In this document: positions 1 to 12,787 of the stretch, piece after piece | Layout of the letters: every line of letters begins with the position of its first letter | Numbering within the stretch: position 1 is the stretch's first letter | Position numbers and translations under genes: made by a program | Assembly (NCBI GenBank): GCA_036852015.1 | Contig: JAANDG010000289.1 | Coordinates: 1 to 64,000 of the forward strand | DNA length: 64,000 bases | Origin: Pelodera strongyloides | Lineage: Eukaryota > Nematoda > Chromadorea > Rhabditida > Rhabditidae | Reading direction: 5' to 3' | The notes under the pieces: generated by a model | Database searches by the model: none | What the model was told of the DNA's origin: nothing | What the model saw: the letters and a program-made list of their open reading frames with translations, nothing else

Positions 1-1420
1 ACTCTTTACTTTTCGTCGTCACGTGTTATGCACATCTATTCATAGCAATTGTCATTCTAATGAGGTTTGAGCACACGTCAGTGGAATGTTACAGGTTAGA
101 GTTTTAATGCTCTTATTTCTTATTAGAGAGGCCAGAGGAGAGGCTATTTTGATCATTTAACAGTAAAATATTAGTGAAAGATAAGGTATGAGATCAGCTG
201 TTCGTAACGTCAGTAAACCAACAGAACTATTCTGATGTGGCAGTATTATGATGTAAGACATTCTTCCGCGCTTCTTCATACATAAAAGTGATAGGATTGA
301 TAGGAACTAATGGGAACGCAGACCTTGCGCATCTAGGGTGTAGTGTGTAGTTGCCTTAGACTTGGACTTTTAGACTATGTCGATGTAACTTACGTTGGCA
401 AACTAGACTAGTTCGAAGCTACTTGGCTCACCTACACATCACCGTTTTTAGTGTTTCATATTATGTGTAGGAAGTAATCAAACCTTAAATTAATTACCTA
501 AGTCTTGTTTCTAAGAAATAAATTTGGTTTCAACCTTGATCACTCAGGAATTCAGGAACACACCGATCTGTCTGGTTTTTTTGATAGCTGGTGTTCAACC
601 CAAAAAAAAAAAAACGCGCTGATTTGATTGTTTGACCTTATAACTTTTCCACATTGGCACTGATTTCAGGAGTCTGTTCTTTTCCCTTTTCTCTCTATAT
701 ATGATACTATTCCATGCGAATCATCCATACAAAAAATAAGAAAGACCAAGGTCATTTTCCGGAAAACATCAATTTCTATTGTTTAAGTTTAGAGCCTTTG
801 AACTTTCAATTTCTTATTAGTTTTTTTTGCTAAATCTATGAGGAACTATAAAATTCCCCGTTTGGAAGTACCATCTTCGGGCATACCATCTGTTGAACAT
901 TGAACCTGTCCGGATGTTCTCAAATAATTTTTTTTGGCACAATTTTATGTCGGAATTGTATGTTGATTAGCTAGTATACTCAGATTCCTTACTCTTAGAG
1001 GCATACCAAATTAGAAATTCTAATAGCGTCCTTCAACACTGCAAATTCTAAAGCGATTAACAAAGCGTGAGGTAGTGATAGCAATTCATCTCTTCATAAT
1101 CCGATTCATAAGCCGCTTTAAAAACAAACTTTGATTTATAGTGCAATCTATGCATGGAAATGTGTCGTAATGATACTGAGATCAACACACTCAGATATCA
1201 ATCAACTCACTCAAGTTGGGCAATACATGATCAACTGGTTTTAGTAAACTTAAAATAGTAGTCGAGTCTTGAAAAGGATGAAGGGTGAATATCTTTTGCG
1301 CCTTGCTGTTCACTGTCACAGTTAATGAGCTAAAACTCCATACAGGGTAACGCAGACTGTATCCCGTGATCAGGATCTCTACTCTTCCTTCCATGCAATA
1401 CTGAAGTCCACATCACTCTA
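1..1420. other. AT-rich non-coding stretch
   Basis: I see no ORF with coding character, no splice-consistent exon chain and no RNA gene here. Short homopolymer runs occur near 601-613. The short open frame at 1191-1394 on the minus strand has no recognisable motif and is treated as chance. Confidence 0.5.
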
Positions 1421-1505
1421 ATTCTGCGCCGGTGACCCGGCTCCCGGGGGTGGTAACGCCACTAAGGGCGTCACTTCGCGCCTTAGTGGGCTCCCAACCA
1501 GCGAC
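1421..1505. repeat. GC-rich hairpin island
   Basis: A GC-rich island in AT-rich surroundings. Arms at about 1459-1470 (CCACTAAGGGCG) and 1478-1489 (CGCCTTAGTGG, allowing one inserted base) can pair around a short loop. It resembles neither a tRNA nor a known small RNA. It may be a fragment of a dispersed foldback repeat. Confidence 0.45.
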
Positions 1506-1802
1506 CATCGCAAAGTCATTGTGTGCTGATTACAGCAAGCTCTCACTTTGTTGAAGCTATGTGCATAGTTGCAAAGTCAGCTTTCTCTATTTCACGCTCG
1601 GCATCTTACTAATTGATGAGCATCACACCTTGATTGAAATCATATCAGTCGAAAAATCAAAAATCAAACACAACAAACTCGACATCGACGATATTTCTCG
1701 CTTGTTCTAGCCTATTTGTTACAAACTGCAAGGACTTTTTTTTGGGCGCAGACCTGGACTTTGACCTGACGGCGCCACGGCTTTTTAGGTATACTCCTAA
1801 GT

Positions 1803-2245
1803 GCAACGAAACTCAAGAGTTGCGCGCGGCAACAGTTTGGGGGTGTTTCCCGCAAAAGAATTTGATGCGCGCCGCAAAAGTTTTTTCACCGACTCTGGTT
1901 GCCGTTTTGGTGCGGGAAACACCCCCAAACTGTTGCGGGAAACACCCCCAAACCGTTGCCGAAAAGGTGCGGAAACGGTGCGGGATAAGTAGCAACTGCA
2001 AAAAGAAAGCAGCGTGTTGGATTCGAACCCTCCAACGAAACTCAAGAGTTGCGCGCGGCAACATTAGTGTTTCCCGCAAAAGAATTTGATGCGCGCCGCA
2101 AAAGTTTTTCCACCGACTCTGGTTGCCGTTTTGGTGCGGGAAACACCCCCAAACTGTTGCGGGAAACACCCCCAAACCGTTGCCGAAAAGGTGCGGGAAA
2201 AGTAGCAACCGCAAAAAAAAGCAACGTGTTGGATTCGAACCCTAC
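1803..2245 (-). repeat. Tandemly duplicated ~230-bp unit ending in a tRNA B-box (SINE-like)
   Basis: Two near-identical direct copies lie at about 1803-2033 and 2034-2245. Each starts with CAACGAAACTCAAGAGTTGC, carries several GTGCGGGAAACACCC-type motifs, and ends with GTGTTGGATTCGAACCCT, whose complement contains the pol III B-box GGGTTCGAATCC. Immediately to the right (2222-2300) is a full tRNA-like head with an A-box. Read on the minus strand this is tRNA-like head, body, truncated B-box head, body, which is the architecture expected of a tRNA-derived SINE with internal tandem duplication. The long ORFs here are by-products of the GC-rich repeat. Confidence 0.6.
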
Positions 2246-2300
2246 ACTATTGTTAGATACTTCCTCTGAACAGCGCCTTAAACCACTCGGCCACACAACA
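2222..2300 (-). tRNA. tRNA-Leu/Ser-like sequence (pseudogene or SINE head)
   Basis: On the minus strand the sequence reads TGGCCGAGTGGTTTAAGGCG, an excellent type II (Leu/Ser) A-box and D-arm, followed about 45 nt later by GGGTTCGAATCC, a perfect B-box. The acceptor arms TGTTGTG and CACGTTG pair only imperfectly. The anticodon stem does not pair convincingly, and the T-stem pairs badly. I therefore call it a tRNA-derived pseudogene whose promoter boxes are intact, probably the head of the SINE-like unit on its left, not a working tRNA. Confidence 0.55.
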
Positions 2301-2382
2301 CATGTGAGACCTGTGCTTGCGGAAAAATATTAGTACAACAACTGCACTTACGGCAGATCCTCCGAGCGCTTTCAAAAACGTT

Positions 2383-2560
2383 GCCGAAAAGGTGCGGAAA
2401 TGGTGCGGGGCGCAAGTTGCGCGCCGCACCATTTCCGCACCGTTTCCGCACCTTTTCGGGAAACACTTTGCGCGCCATTTCTATTCCGCGCGCATTTTGT
2501 TTCCCATTCCTTTGCGGCGCGCATTTTGTTTCCCGAAATGGTGCGGCGCGCAACTCATCG
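2383..2560. repeat. GC-rich inverted repeat cluster
   Basis: The arms CCGAAAAGGTGCGGAAATGG (from 2383) and CCATTTCCGCACC...CCTTTTCGG (to about 2460) form a near-perfect stem around a GGCGCAAGTTGCGCG centre. A further inverted copy of AGTTGCGCGCCGCACCATTT lies at about 2536-2556, and GCGCGCATTTTGTTTCCC occurs twice (about 2488 and 2517). The motif vocabulary matches the tandem unit at 1.8-2.2 kb, so it is probably the same repeat family. Confidence 0.6.
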
Positions 2561-4340
2561 GCTCTCAGTGTGAGGGATGCTTATTTGATGATCGCATTAA
2601 TAGAAGAAGCGTGCCATTTGTAAAATAAAATGTTTGCTTGTCGAAGCTTCCAAACACGTGTACTAATTCAGGTAAAAAGTACTCCGTGTTTTCGTTGCTT
2701 TCAATGACTTGTTATTTAAAGAGGAACGTGCTATAAAAGAAACTGTTCTGTAAATAATGGGGGTTTGACTTCGCTAAACGTGCACCGAAAGTCTATCTAC
2801 ACGCTTGTATAGTATTTTTGGCTGGGGTTTAGTTAACTATGTTTTGCATCGATCCAGCCAGGCTCCACTAAACGACAAAAATAATACCCTATGTATAACT
2901 TAGAGTTTCTTTGTTATGACAAAGATCGTTGAATTTTCTGTTTTCTTTTGAGTCAAGGTCACTTCTCACTTTTCGCCTTGGTGCTAATCTATATGAATAG
3001 AGTAGCAGTTGTATAGACAAACAAAACCATCGGTTTTAATTTTAATTACTCATTTTCTCTGCTGGCCTTTACAGAATCTTCAAGAGAGTTTGTATTTAGT
3101 GCTACTGCTTGCACATGAAAATGTACGGCTTTGCTATAGATGGTAAATTTCGTTGTGTGTGGTTTGATAATTTATTAGATTTTTTCATTGTCTTTGGCAT
3201 GTATAACTTTGCACTCAACACACGTATTATAACTTATAGGGCCACAGGAGCGTGACAATTCAGGCTCATGATGCCGAAACTATCTCAGCCTCTAAAATCT
3301 ATAAACTCATACATATGCATACTCTAACAAGTACAAGAACGGTTTCTCGCGCCAATTGATGAGCTCTCGTAAGAATATCCAATCCATGTCTTCTCGATAT
3401 CAAAGCCCAAAATACCAAGGTGATGTCACCGTCTGGTTCTCTTGGTTTAATCCTTTTTCTTTGCATTTTTTTCTAGGCTGCCGAAGCGTGAAGGCTTATG
3501 TTTCCCTTTATGGCTACTGACTTCCTGAGCTCTCAGCATCATAGCAGAGAAGTTCTGTACCGGAGAGGGGTGTCCGATAGATGGGTGACCTTTTTCACTG
3601 TATCTATCGCACCTCAAATAGCCATTATATTATATTGTATCTCTTGTTCTCTTTCAATCCTACGCCCGCTTGTTGCACGTACTCGCGCGCACTTGATTTA
3701 TGAGCGGAATTTTGTACTGGTCCGCGTCCTAGAACTATTCATATTTATTAGGTGTTGAATGCAGCTTCTAACGGCGCTACGCCAGGCCGGTATTATATAC
3801 GTGCTCTAGCAATTATCTACCTTACTAGCTAGTAAGGTAGCTGTTACCCCGTAAGTGTTCAGTTTCAAGTATTAACATCACCATGTTTTGCGGTTGTGCA
3901 TTGTATTATAATAGTATATAATTGGTTTCGTGAACTTTATCCCTTTTTTATCTAGGGCTAGGGCTATGGTCAACACCAACACAGCTTTTTATACATGTAT
4001 GCCATGTCCACTGAAATTTAACGACGTTATTAAATGGTCTGGAAGCGAATATTTTGGTGATTTCTCAAGTTATCTTTGTGATAAGGTGTTAACAAGGTAT
4101 ATGATAATGTGGAATTTTGTTGTTTATCAATGATTTCATCCTTTATCATGCACGGGTCAAGTTTATAATTTTTGCAAGATCGGGAACTCACTTTCTGTCA
4201 TAAAAAATCCTCATCGCTAATGAGTTTTTTTTAACTACTTGCGAATGACTGTTTTTAATTCCTTGCACAAATTACCTCATCTAATTGGAAGACGTAAATC
4301 AACGTCAAACATAGCTTTACTAATCGATCCATAGGGACCA

Positions 4341-4413
4341 AGCCTAAGTGTAAGCCTATTGTTAAGCTAAAAGCCTAAGTGTAAGCCTATTGTTAAGCCA
4401 AGGCCTATGTCCA
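4341..4413. repeat. Tandem GCCTAAG/GCCTATT repeat
   Basis: The segment AGCCTAAGTGTAAGCCTATT plus the following TGTTAAGC is repeated immediately, then decays into GGCCTATG and GGCCAAAC. GCCTAA is the complement of the TTAGGC telomere hexamer typical of many nematodes, but the spacing is irregular, so a telomeric origin is only a possibility. Confidence 0.6.
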
Positions 4414-5655
4414 GGCCAAACTGTACGTACCTGAGCGATATCGACTAATACATCGTTTGTGTATATATGTGTGGTCTGGTCACTGAGCTTAAATTTGTGA
4501 CCGCTTACTGATGGATGACGTCCTCTAAAATCTTTGTTTGTTCTTGCTACGTTGATCGCGTATCACTTGTTATTCAATGTATTTGAGAATTTGAGTTGTC
4601 GGTTTCTCAATTTCGGTAGTTGAACGGACTCTCTGTGACCTTCTAAACCCCGTTTCTTAAATAGTATAAATAGATAGAAAAGATCGGGGTTCCTTCATCC
4701 TTTAATACCAGCAGTTTCTGATTGTGAGTCCAAAATTTGTTCGCAACTACTCCAGAGATCGCTGTCGAGCAAACTTCTTATGATTACACACGTTCCACCG
4801 ATCCATGGGCGACCAATGTTTGTGGATCTTTTTAATTTCTTCACGACGCGATTTTTTTGTCATTCATTACATTTAATTTTGAATTGTACTGTAATACCAA
4901 AAGACTTTCACAAAGTATTGACCCATTTGTTTTCAACATCCATGCAACTGCTCTTTTTTCAAATTCTGGATCACACACCAGTGATCTTTGTAATAAAAGA
5001 GTACACATATTATTTGTAATATGTAAATTAGTATGGGAGTATTGACCCGTCATGGTTGAATTCTAGTACTTGTAGGATTACTGTCACCACTCGACGCTCT
5101 CTATGTAAAACACAAATTATATGCAAATCCGCACCGCACCGACAGTTCGCAGTGGAACATAGCCACTGCAATATGTACTATGTATATCACTATTTAGATA
5201 TTATTCATATAGATGTAACATTTTCACTTGGTCGAGAACATTTCTAGCTTTTAAAATAGTTTATTTTAGTTATGCTATGAGCCACATTAAATGATTAAAT
5301 CCCATTTTTTGCAACATATCTGCTTGTTTGTAAAGGGAAAATGGCGAGGTTGTAGATCTGCTAGATTTTATCTCGCTCTCGGTGACTTGACTTATTTTTA
5401 GAGGTGGAGTTGCTTATTGCGGTTTTATTTATGTTTGTTATTTAGATCGTTTCAAGCATCTCCATAAAAAATGTCGAGAAGTAAATATCCTAGCAGAAAC
5501 TTGTCGCTATCTATTTTCCGACCTATTTTAGGTAACGTGTTTTTGTGTGGGAAAAATTGAGACAATTGAAATTTTTATTAGAAAGTGCTATAATAGGCAA
5601 TGCGAAACTATTTGTTTCCCTAAATCAAGGTCTTCAGCGTTTCATAGTCGGACTC

Positions 5656-5713
5656 TTCCTCTCTCTCTCTCTTTCTTTCTCTCTCTCTCTCTCTCTCTTT
5701 CTTTCTCTCTCTT

Positions 5714-5750
<37 letters not shown>

Positions 5751-5810
5751 TCTCTCCTCTCTCTCTCTCTCTTCTCTCTTCTCTCCTCTCTCGCTTTCTT
5801 TCTTTTTTCT

Positions 5811-5847
<37 letters not shown>

Positions 5848-5940
5848 CTTTCTCTTTCTTCTTTCTTCTTTCTTTTTTTTCTCTCTCTTCCTCTTTCTCT
5901 CTCACCTCTGTTCATCTCTCTCCCTCTCTCCCTCTCTTCC
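5656..5940. repeat. CT microsatellite with a long poly-T run
   Basis: About 285 bp consists almost entirely of CT/CTTT repeats interrupted by a run of more than 30 T (about 5813-5847). The Ser/Leu/Phe and Arg/Glu/Lys ORFs in all frames here are artefacts of the repeat. Confidence 0.9.
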
Positions 5941-8221
5941 TCTTTTTCTATTGCTGTCTGCTCTGATTATCAGCAATTGATCTCATGAATTTACGAACTT
6001 AGGGCGCTTCGCGCGCTCGCTTCTAATTTTATTCGTCGTTTCTCCGCTCGAGCGAGAAACCCGCTTCCGCCCAGAATAAACCCAACACAGACATACAGAC
6101 ACACTTAGAGAACGTATAACTAGAGAGACGCGGAAGCAGAGTCAATCAGAGACACATACGCTTTCCCTTTCTCTCTCTCTTCCTCTAGCCTCTCACCCAA
6201 TTTTTGTGTTTCATTAATTCATTATATGTGCAATAGTGTCACCCCACGGCACACTACGCTTTTCAACGACGAATCGTTTTTCTATTCCGAAAATATATTT
6301 AAGATGACCTTCAGCGACAATACACGGAGACTGGGGACCCCCGGGCTGCTCTATTGTTTTAAGTCTAATACAAACAAGGAAAGGGAGACTTATCACAAGA
6401 ATGCTTTGAACGACTCACTGTTTCAGTGATTCCCTCGTTGCTTTGTTTACTCTGATTCATATTTCTCTTGCCCAATAAATAAGAAAGATCATAGGTTAGA
6501 ATCACTAATCAGAATATCAGTCATCCTTCTTGCAAGCTGAAACAAAACTCATTCCCGAAACAAAATATTGTCGCACGGTGACTCCTAAGGTAACCTCGCA
6601 CCTGCTTTATTCCTCCAGCTATGAACCAGAGACTTCCTATCGAAAGATTTAGAACTTACAATACGTAATCATTCAAATTCAAATAATAATGGGACATCCT
6701 GCAACCGTCATTACTATGGCTTAGATTTTTGAATTAGGGGTTTTCTATCCGATTAAGATCTTTGCTTTAATTCAAAAAGTACATTTAGAAGTCTCAAAAC
6801 CGCCGTCCACGGCGCACATTTTCTGATAAGCCAATTTATTTTCTGCGTCCTGACAGAGCAACACGTTACATCGTTTCATTAAAGCCCTGCCACCAGGAAT
6901 CATCACTACTCTGAGGGAGCTAATTCCGTTTATTTTATTAGTACTGATAATCATTTTTCATCATTTCTTATCAGAATTCTCCGAAAATTTTCTTTCTGTA
7001 CATCAGTTGATTTCTATGTAGCATTCTTTGGCATAGAAAAAAACGAAGAAAGGATAATCGAATATCCCTTGAATTCTAACTATTTTTTTCATAAGTAAAT
7101 ATATCTGCAAATTGTAGCAGTTATGACCTAGTTCGTAAACATTCCTCTTTTATAGTGATTGCAATATAACAAAATCAACAAATGTCTTTCTAAAAAAGTC
7201 CGTCCGCGCTAACGTAATTACTGAAGGTAGAGCCGGAATGGCCATATTATTTGAACTGAGGGTGAAATAAGCGCACAGTGGAAGGACAGAAGCAGTAGCA
7301 CACCCAAGATCATTGTCCGCCTTTACCTTACATCAATCTGAATTTCCTTCTGTCAAAATGAGTTTCCCAGCTCTAGTCATTTTTTAGACCCTTTTAAAAT
7401 CCTATTACAGGCTCAAGAGCCCGTCCTTGCATTTCTTGCAGTTAGAGACGTTTGCACCACCACTACCACCACGGGCAATAAAGCCTGACGTTTCTGCGAT
7501 ATGAGAAGCATTCCTTTTGATAAGAACGCAAAAGTACTCCATTCAACAAAAAGATTTCCATCCATAAAACTGTTCGAGTTTAGTTTATGACCGACTCTGT
7601 AAAAGTGTAATGTAGCTTCCTGATGTACGTAGTATGGTACTTTATAGCCATCTGTCACATTATTTTCTTGATACCTAAGGTTTTCCAAAAATGGTATTCA
7701 CAGATTAAGATATTCAAAAAGAATTACATCTTTTCGTTTTAAAACTACATCAACAACACTTGCGCTGTATTCGACTACTGAGCACTTGTATATAACATAA
7801 CACAACATAACAACCATAGATTCATAAAAACAACCACTGTTCCATGATCCTTCTGCAGTTATGTTATGGTTAAAGCAGTTTTGCACAAATATTTATCTCT
7901 TGTATGGTTTTTTGCGCTTGCAGCCAGCAACAATGCAAACCGTGCAGACAAATACCTTTGCACGGCAGTCAAATATCCAAAACCACGACTTGTTATTCAA
8001 AGTTCTGCCTGTTTTCGTTGGGCGCTCTTCCTCACAAACTCCATCCAACCCTCTCCTCATTTTTTCGCGGGTACTGTTGTTTGGTCGTAAATTAACATAC
8101 ACTGGCTAGAAACTTAGTATGGTTTTCAAGCATTTGCAAATTGTTTCGATCCACTTCATGCTCTATTTTATATGTTGTTTACTCCACCTATCACGAAATA
8201 ATACAGTTGATTTGTTTTCAG

Positions 8222-8442
8222 GAAGCACCTCTGCGCGTGTCTAAGCTGACGTTGTCTGTCGTTTAACTCTAGCCAAATCCCCTGTTCTCTGCCAAACTGT
8301 ACGTCTATTCTGTAAGTCGTCAGCCGTCCACCATGGACTTTGAGTACTGGGACGGGAGGAATGGAGAAGAGGAGGAAGAATGTGAAGAAGTATTGGAAGC
8401 AAAATATCAAATACAACAGAAAACACTACTCAAACAGCAAAG
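8222..8442 (+). CDS. Possible far-upstream coding exon (may belong to nuclear receptor A)
   Basis: A good acceptor (TTGTTTTCAG, ending at 8221) precedes an ATG at 8333 in the context CCACCATGG. The frame opens with MDFEYWDGRNGEEEEEC and continues to ...LLKQQ, a very acidic composition unlike the surrounding noise. A possible donor AG|GTTGGC follows at 8443. The exon ends in phase 2, which matches the acceptor of the first definite exon of nuclear receptor A at 13922 (AG + C gives Ser, then Tyr-Arg-Met). The join would need a 5.5-kb intron. Without the splice the frame stops after 41 codons. What is seen is the open acidic frame and compatible phase; membership of the receptor gene is inference. 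Confidence 0.35.
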
Positions 8443-11121
8443 GTTGGCTATATTATAGATTTTCAACAGATCCAGATACTGTACATGCCACGAACGCATG
8501 AACTCTAAAACAACGAAAGTAACCTCGAGCTCTTATGACGGCATGCTCTTGGCTTGTTAGAAATACGTACCCCTAAACATAAGCTCTAATCAATTGGAGC
8601 TCTCACCGACGACTAGAAAGAAAGCTTGGTTGCAACTGGTAGAGCTAAATGCCACTCAGTGCCTAAATGCTCTTTCAATATCAATCATTTTTCATTCATA
8701 TTATCGTTTTTAGATGTTGCCCTTACTTGCGTGTTTTACCCGAAGAATCAATAGGGTGAAAATTTTTGCCATCCGATTTAAACCAGACTTTCTACTTGCA
8801 AAATGCGTCAGTCAATGAAAAACACGGTCTTTCCCGTGCGGTCTTGACGTAGTGCTCTATAAGAGCACTCTATAAATCTATAAATCATGCGCTGCTGTTT
8901 TCAAAGAAGTAAAACTTTTTATATGATAAACAATATTTATATTTAAACTGCACAAATAATATTAACTAAATTATTTTGCAGTTTCTTTGTTTAGAAATTT
9001 TTTTATGTGATATTTTTTGAAGGGTTGCAGCTCCGTAAATTTACGATTTACCGCAAGTCGTATATGATGAATTAAGAATACTTTACCATCAAAGCATGAA
9101 AAAATAACCCAGTGACGGTTGAAAATACCTTGAAAAAATCCGATTACTTCCAAATTCAAAGACAGCCCATGTCTGTTTCACTTAACATCAAAAAGTGAGT
9201 AAACAGTAAGCGCTACCTTTAGTTGGGAACCGCACAATTTTCCTAAATCCAGTTCTGTGATTCAATGCACATTATGATCATAACATGTAGTGTTCGCATT
9301 TTTTTTTTCGCTTGACTGAGCCTCACTGGCGAACATCCAAGATCCGACTATACAGTATTCAAAAGAATATTATATTTTAAACGCACGAAACCTGTTTTTG
9401 CTATATTCTGATTTTGTTGCTTTCGTACGACTCTGGTAACACTAATAATAGTAATCCTTTTTCGCGTAAATATTTCTTTCGCATACATTTTTTACATATT
9501 ATTCTCGCATACATTTTCGCGTACATATTACCCCATTTTCAGTTAAGTACAGTGCGAGACAGTCTATACATTAGCCCTATGGTTGCTTCGGGGAGTTTTC
9601 CTCTCTAGGTAGTCTTCAATGATCAAAGGAAATTTCCCTGTTCTCTGTCCTATTAGAGTAGGGTGGTTTCTATGTTTCCTTCCTCCCTTATCATAATCAA
9701 TCAAATGGTGAAGATCCGATAAACCATCTCCACACCGCTCAATTTCCATCGATTTTACCCAATCACGATGCCCATTTATCCTATGAGCCGCACGATTTTC
9801 GCATTTGTTTTGTATTCGTTTGGTTTGCCCCAATTTTCAGTAGCTAGACATTCGACAACTGTAAGGCTTGTTCATCTAATCCTTAACCTACTATCAGTGT
9901 GAAAAGACACGCGTTATTTAGTAACTCACCTCAAACGGCCTATATGTTGGGTAATCCTCAGCTACGTAGGTGAATTTCCAAATTTTCCGTGCGGTTATTA
10001 ACCGAATGCGTACCAAAATGTACCCACACTCTGTCCGTTACTCACTGTATTCATATGATGTTCGGTATTGTTCGGGATTATCCTCACGTACACACACACA
10101 TACACGCAATTATCTACTTCCGAGCCTATTCATCTACAGTTCTAACGGACAGGTTCTGCTATGCTAAGCAGTCTCTCGCGCAGCTCCCGCTCAACCCTTT
10201 CTCTCCAACTTTCTCTCTCCAGGCATTCATCTCTCTCCCTCACTACAAACTCCAAGGCCATTCTCGATGCTTATCAAAACACGTGCTTTTGCAAAGAATC
10301 GGTAAAAAATAATATACATGTATACTTACATCCTTTTATTTCACGTTGGTCTGCCACTTGCTCGCCGTGGAACTGCAAAAAAACCTTCTCTCGCTGTCTG
10401 AATTAATACTTTTCGTCCCACTTTATCAATAAAAGTGTAGTCGCCCTATCACTAGAAGGGCCGTCTGCGGTTCCGCAAAAGGGGGATTTTCGAGTCCGTT
10501 GACCAAACATTTTCTAGGTCAAGTTTTATCTTTTTTCTCAATTTGTTAAACAATATAATGAATGTACTGACAATATAATATATACAATCACGGTTTTTCC
10601 TTCGCTCTTATTCTCTCTCCATCCCTCTCTCTCTCTCTCTCCCTCCGTCGCAACTAGTAATATTCAGATTTATCTCCATGGTTTTATTTTTAAACTCAAG
10701 GATAATGTTTGTAATTTGTTTCGGAAGGTTTTTTCCGAAATAAGGTGAACTTTTTCATCCCATCTTGCCGGAAATACGGAAATAAACACGAGAAACAAAG
10801 TGTAAATCGAGAATGATGTCAAATAGCGATAGAAATCTAGCGAATAGAAAAAAAACCAAAAAAGGATAGCGCGTTGAACTGCTTGCCTTGCTTCGAGGTC
10901 GTTTTGTACCAGCTCGGCGAAATCGTTTGCGGTATTATTTAAAAAAAATTAAAACCTGATTCGGGTTACTTGATAATCCGGGGTGTAAGTTTACTTGAAT
11001 ATTTTATAAGTATTTTATAATTATTGATAGATCGAATTAAGTTGTCTTTATGGTATGTCTCTTCGTCCTAATTAGGATCCGTATCAATTTTGTATTATTA
11101 TCTCACTCCGTTATTCTCTTA

Positions 11122-11218
11122 TCTCTCTCCCTCTCTCTCACTCTCTCCCTCTCTCCCCCTCTCTCTCCCTGTCTCTCCCTCTCTCTCCCTCTCTCGCCCT
11201 CTCTCTCTCTCCCTGTCT
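11122..11218. repeat. CTCTCCCT microsatellite
   Basis: Imperfect CTCTCTCC/CTCTCCCT repeats run uninterrupted for about 100 bp. The 86-residue ORF that covers it is low-complexity Ser/Leu/Pro only. Confidence 0.85.
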
Positions 11219-11997
11219 TCTCGCCTAATTTAACGATAAGCGAGCCATTATTCCACATATCACTATACTTTACATGTTTCCTAAATTACATTTTTCTTTC
11301 TTTTCCTTGATTTGCAACGTTACAACTGATATCACTAGTATGCATCTTGGGGCTCATGCCATTAAAACAGAAACTATCTTATTATATAAAGTTGGGAGCT
11401 TTGTTTGTTTGTTTGTGCGTTTGTTTGAGTGTACGTTTGGATGATGTGCGTTACGCTCAGGTTGTAGGATTGGTTCAGTAGTTCACGTTCCCGTGCACTG
11501 AGCCATCTCACTTCCCGAGCGCCCCTCTCACAAACGTCCAAAAAAGGCTGCATATGTGGAATATGTGTGGTGTATCGTTCGGGCGCGGTGGCGCGCAGCT
11601 CATTTTAGGAAACAAAGAACACTCACAACTCAAAGAACTACCAAATCACAATCTTTGACAACTTTTTATGAAATACTTTTTTGTAATCACTTCGTAGTCT
11701 AATTTTTCATTTACTCATTTTACAAAGATTTAGTCGACATATTTTGCAACAAAGCATTGAGTAATTCTCTGCACATTTCCCTTATTTCCCATGAAACGAG
11801 CGTCCAATCTTGAGCGATGTTTCGGTCGAACGAAAGAACATTCCACAGAAATTCTTAATTTCGCGTAGTTTTTGCTTTAGTATGGATAATACACGGTATC
11901 ACCTGTAACGTTCGACGACATTCTTTAGTTTAATACAGTTAAGGAAAAGATCTGTGACAATTTTTTTAGGATTTGGGATTTTTTCTGCTTTATATAG

Positions 11998-12600
11998 TCT
12001 AACGATTTGCAGACAATTTAGGAGTAATATAGTCAACAGAAACTAAGTTCTAACCCGTGTTTAATATTGGTATGGGTTTCAAAAGGAAAAATGAGATACT
12101 GGAGTCTCTTTGCAGACAAATGTTTCTTCCTAACTTATATAGCCCGCGAAACATTGCGGCGTATCAGCCACGCGATATTAAGCTGATTTTAGTAGGCTTC
12201 GGCAATTTTTTCGGTCCTAGAGTAGAACAAGTTGCAGACAATTTAGGAGGAATACAGTCAACAGAAACTAAGATCTATCCCCGTGTTTGATATCGGTGTA
12301 GGTTTCAAAAGGGAAAATAACAAAGATGAAAACAATTTCCTTTATGTAAATGCTTGCTTCTAACTTATATATCCCAGCGAAACATTGCGGCGTATCAGCC
12401 ACGCGCTTATTACGCTGCTTTTCGGTTTTGGAAATTTTTTGGACGCTATATTTGTCCAACGATTTACAGGCAATTTAGGAGGAATATAGTCAACGTCCTA
12501 AAATGGGCGACCCAAACTAAGTTCTATCCCCAGGAAACTATTCTTGCGAGAAAGAGTTGCTTCTACTTATAGATATAGCCCAGTGAAACATAGCGACCAT
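11998..12600. repeat. Tandem repeat with ~225-bp period, about 2.6 copies
   Basis: The landmark GCAGACAATTTAGGAG occurs at 12009 and 12234 and, as ACAGGCAATTTAGGAG, near 12465, giving periods of about 225 and 230 bp. Each unit also carries AGTCAACAGAAACTAAG or a close variant, a CGAAACATTGCGGCGTATCA block, and GTTTCAAAAGG. Divergence between copies is moderate, with insertions. No protein is encoded consistently. Confidence 0.8.
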
Positions 12601-12787
12601 CAGCGAATATTGGAAAGACGCCTCAGGCGGCGGTAGCCGACTGGTGATAAATATATTATTTGGCATTCTCCATACAAAAAAAACCATCACCGTGCAACGC
12701 TCCTGTATTTTATGCGTTTTTTTTCTGCGTCTGGCCAAAAGATTAGAAAAAAGGATGACTTTTTCTATAAAGAATTTGAGAAGTGGC

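Larger units (their letters stand above)
2640..8221. other. Long stretch without a convincing gene
   Basis: Only short ORFs without recognisable domains and no phase-consistent exon chain were found. The stretch holds a small tandem repeat (4341-4413) and a large CT microsatellite (5656-5940), followed by a CpG-containing, CT-rich segment at about 6000-6190 that could be regulatory. The plus-strand open frame at 3498-3758 encodes hydrophobic stretches but lacks any motif. Confidence 0.45.

Noticed and set aside
1634..2333. Overlapping ORFs of 63-151 codons on both strands
   Set aside because: All derive from the GC-rich tandem repeat; copies repeat the same peptides in different frames, with no domain.
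5545..5988. Long Ser/Leu/Phe and Arg/Glu/Lys ORFs
   Set aside because: They are translations of a CT/T microsatellite, open in several frames on both strands.
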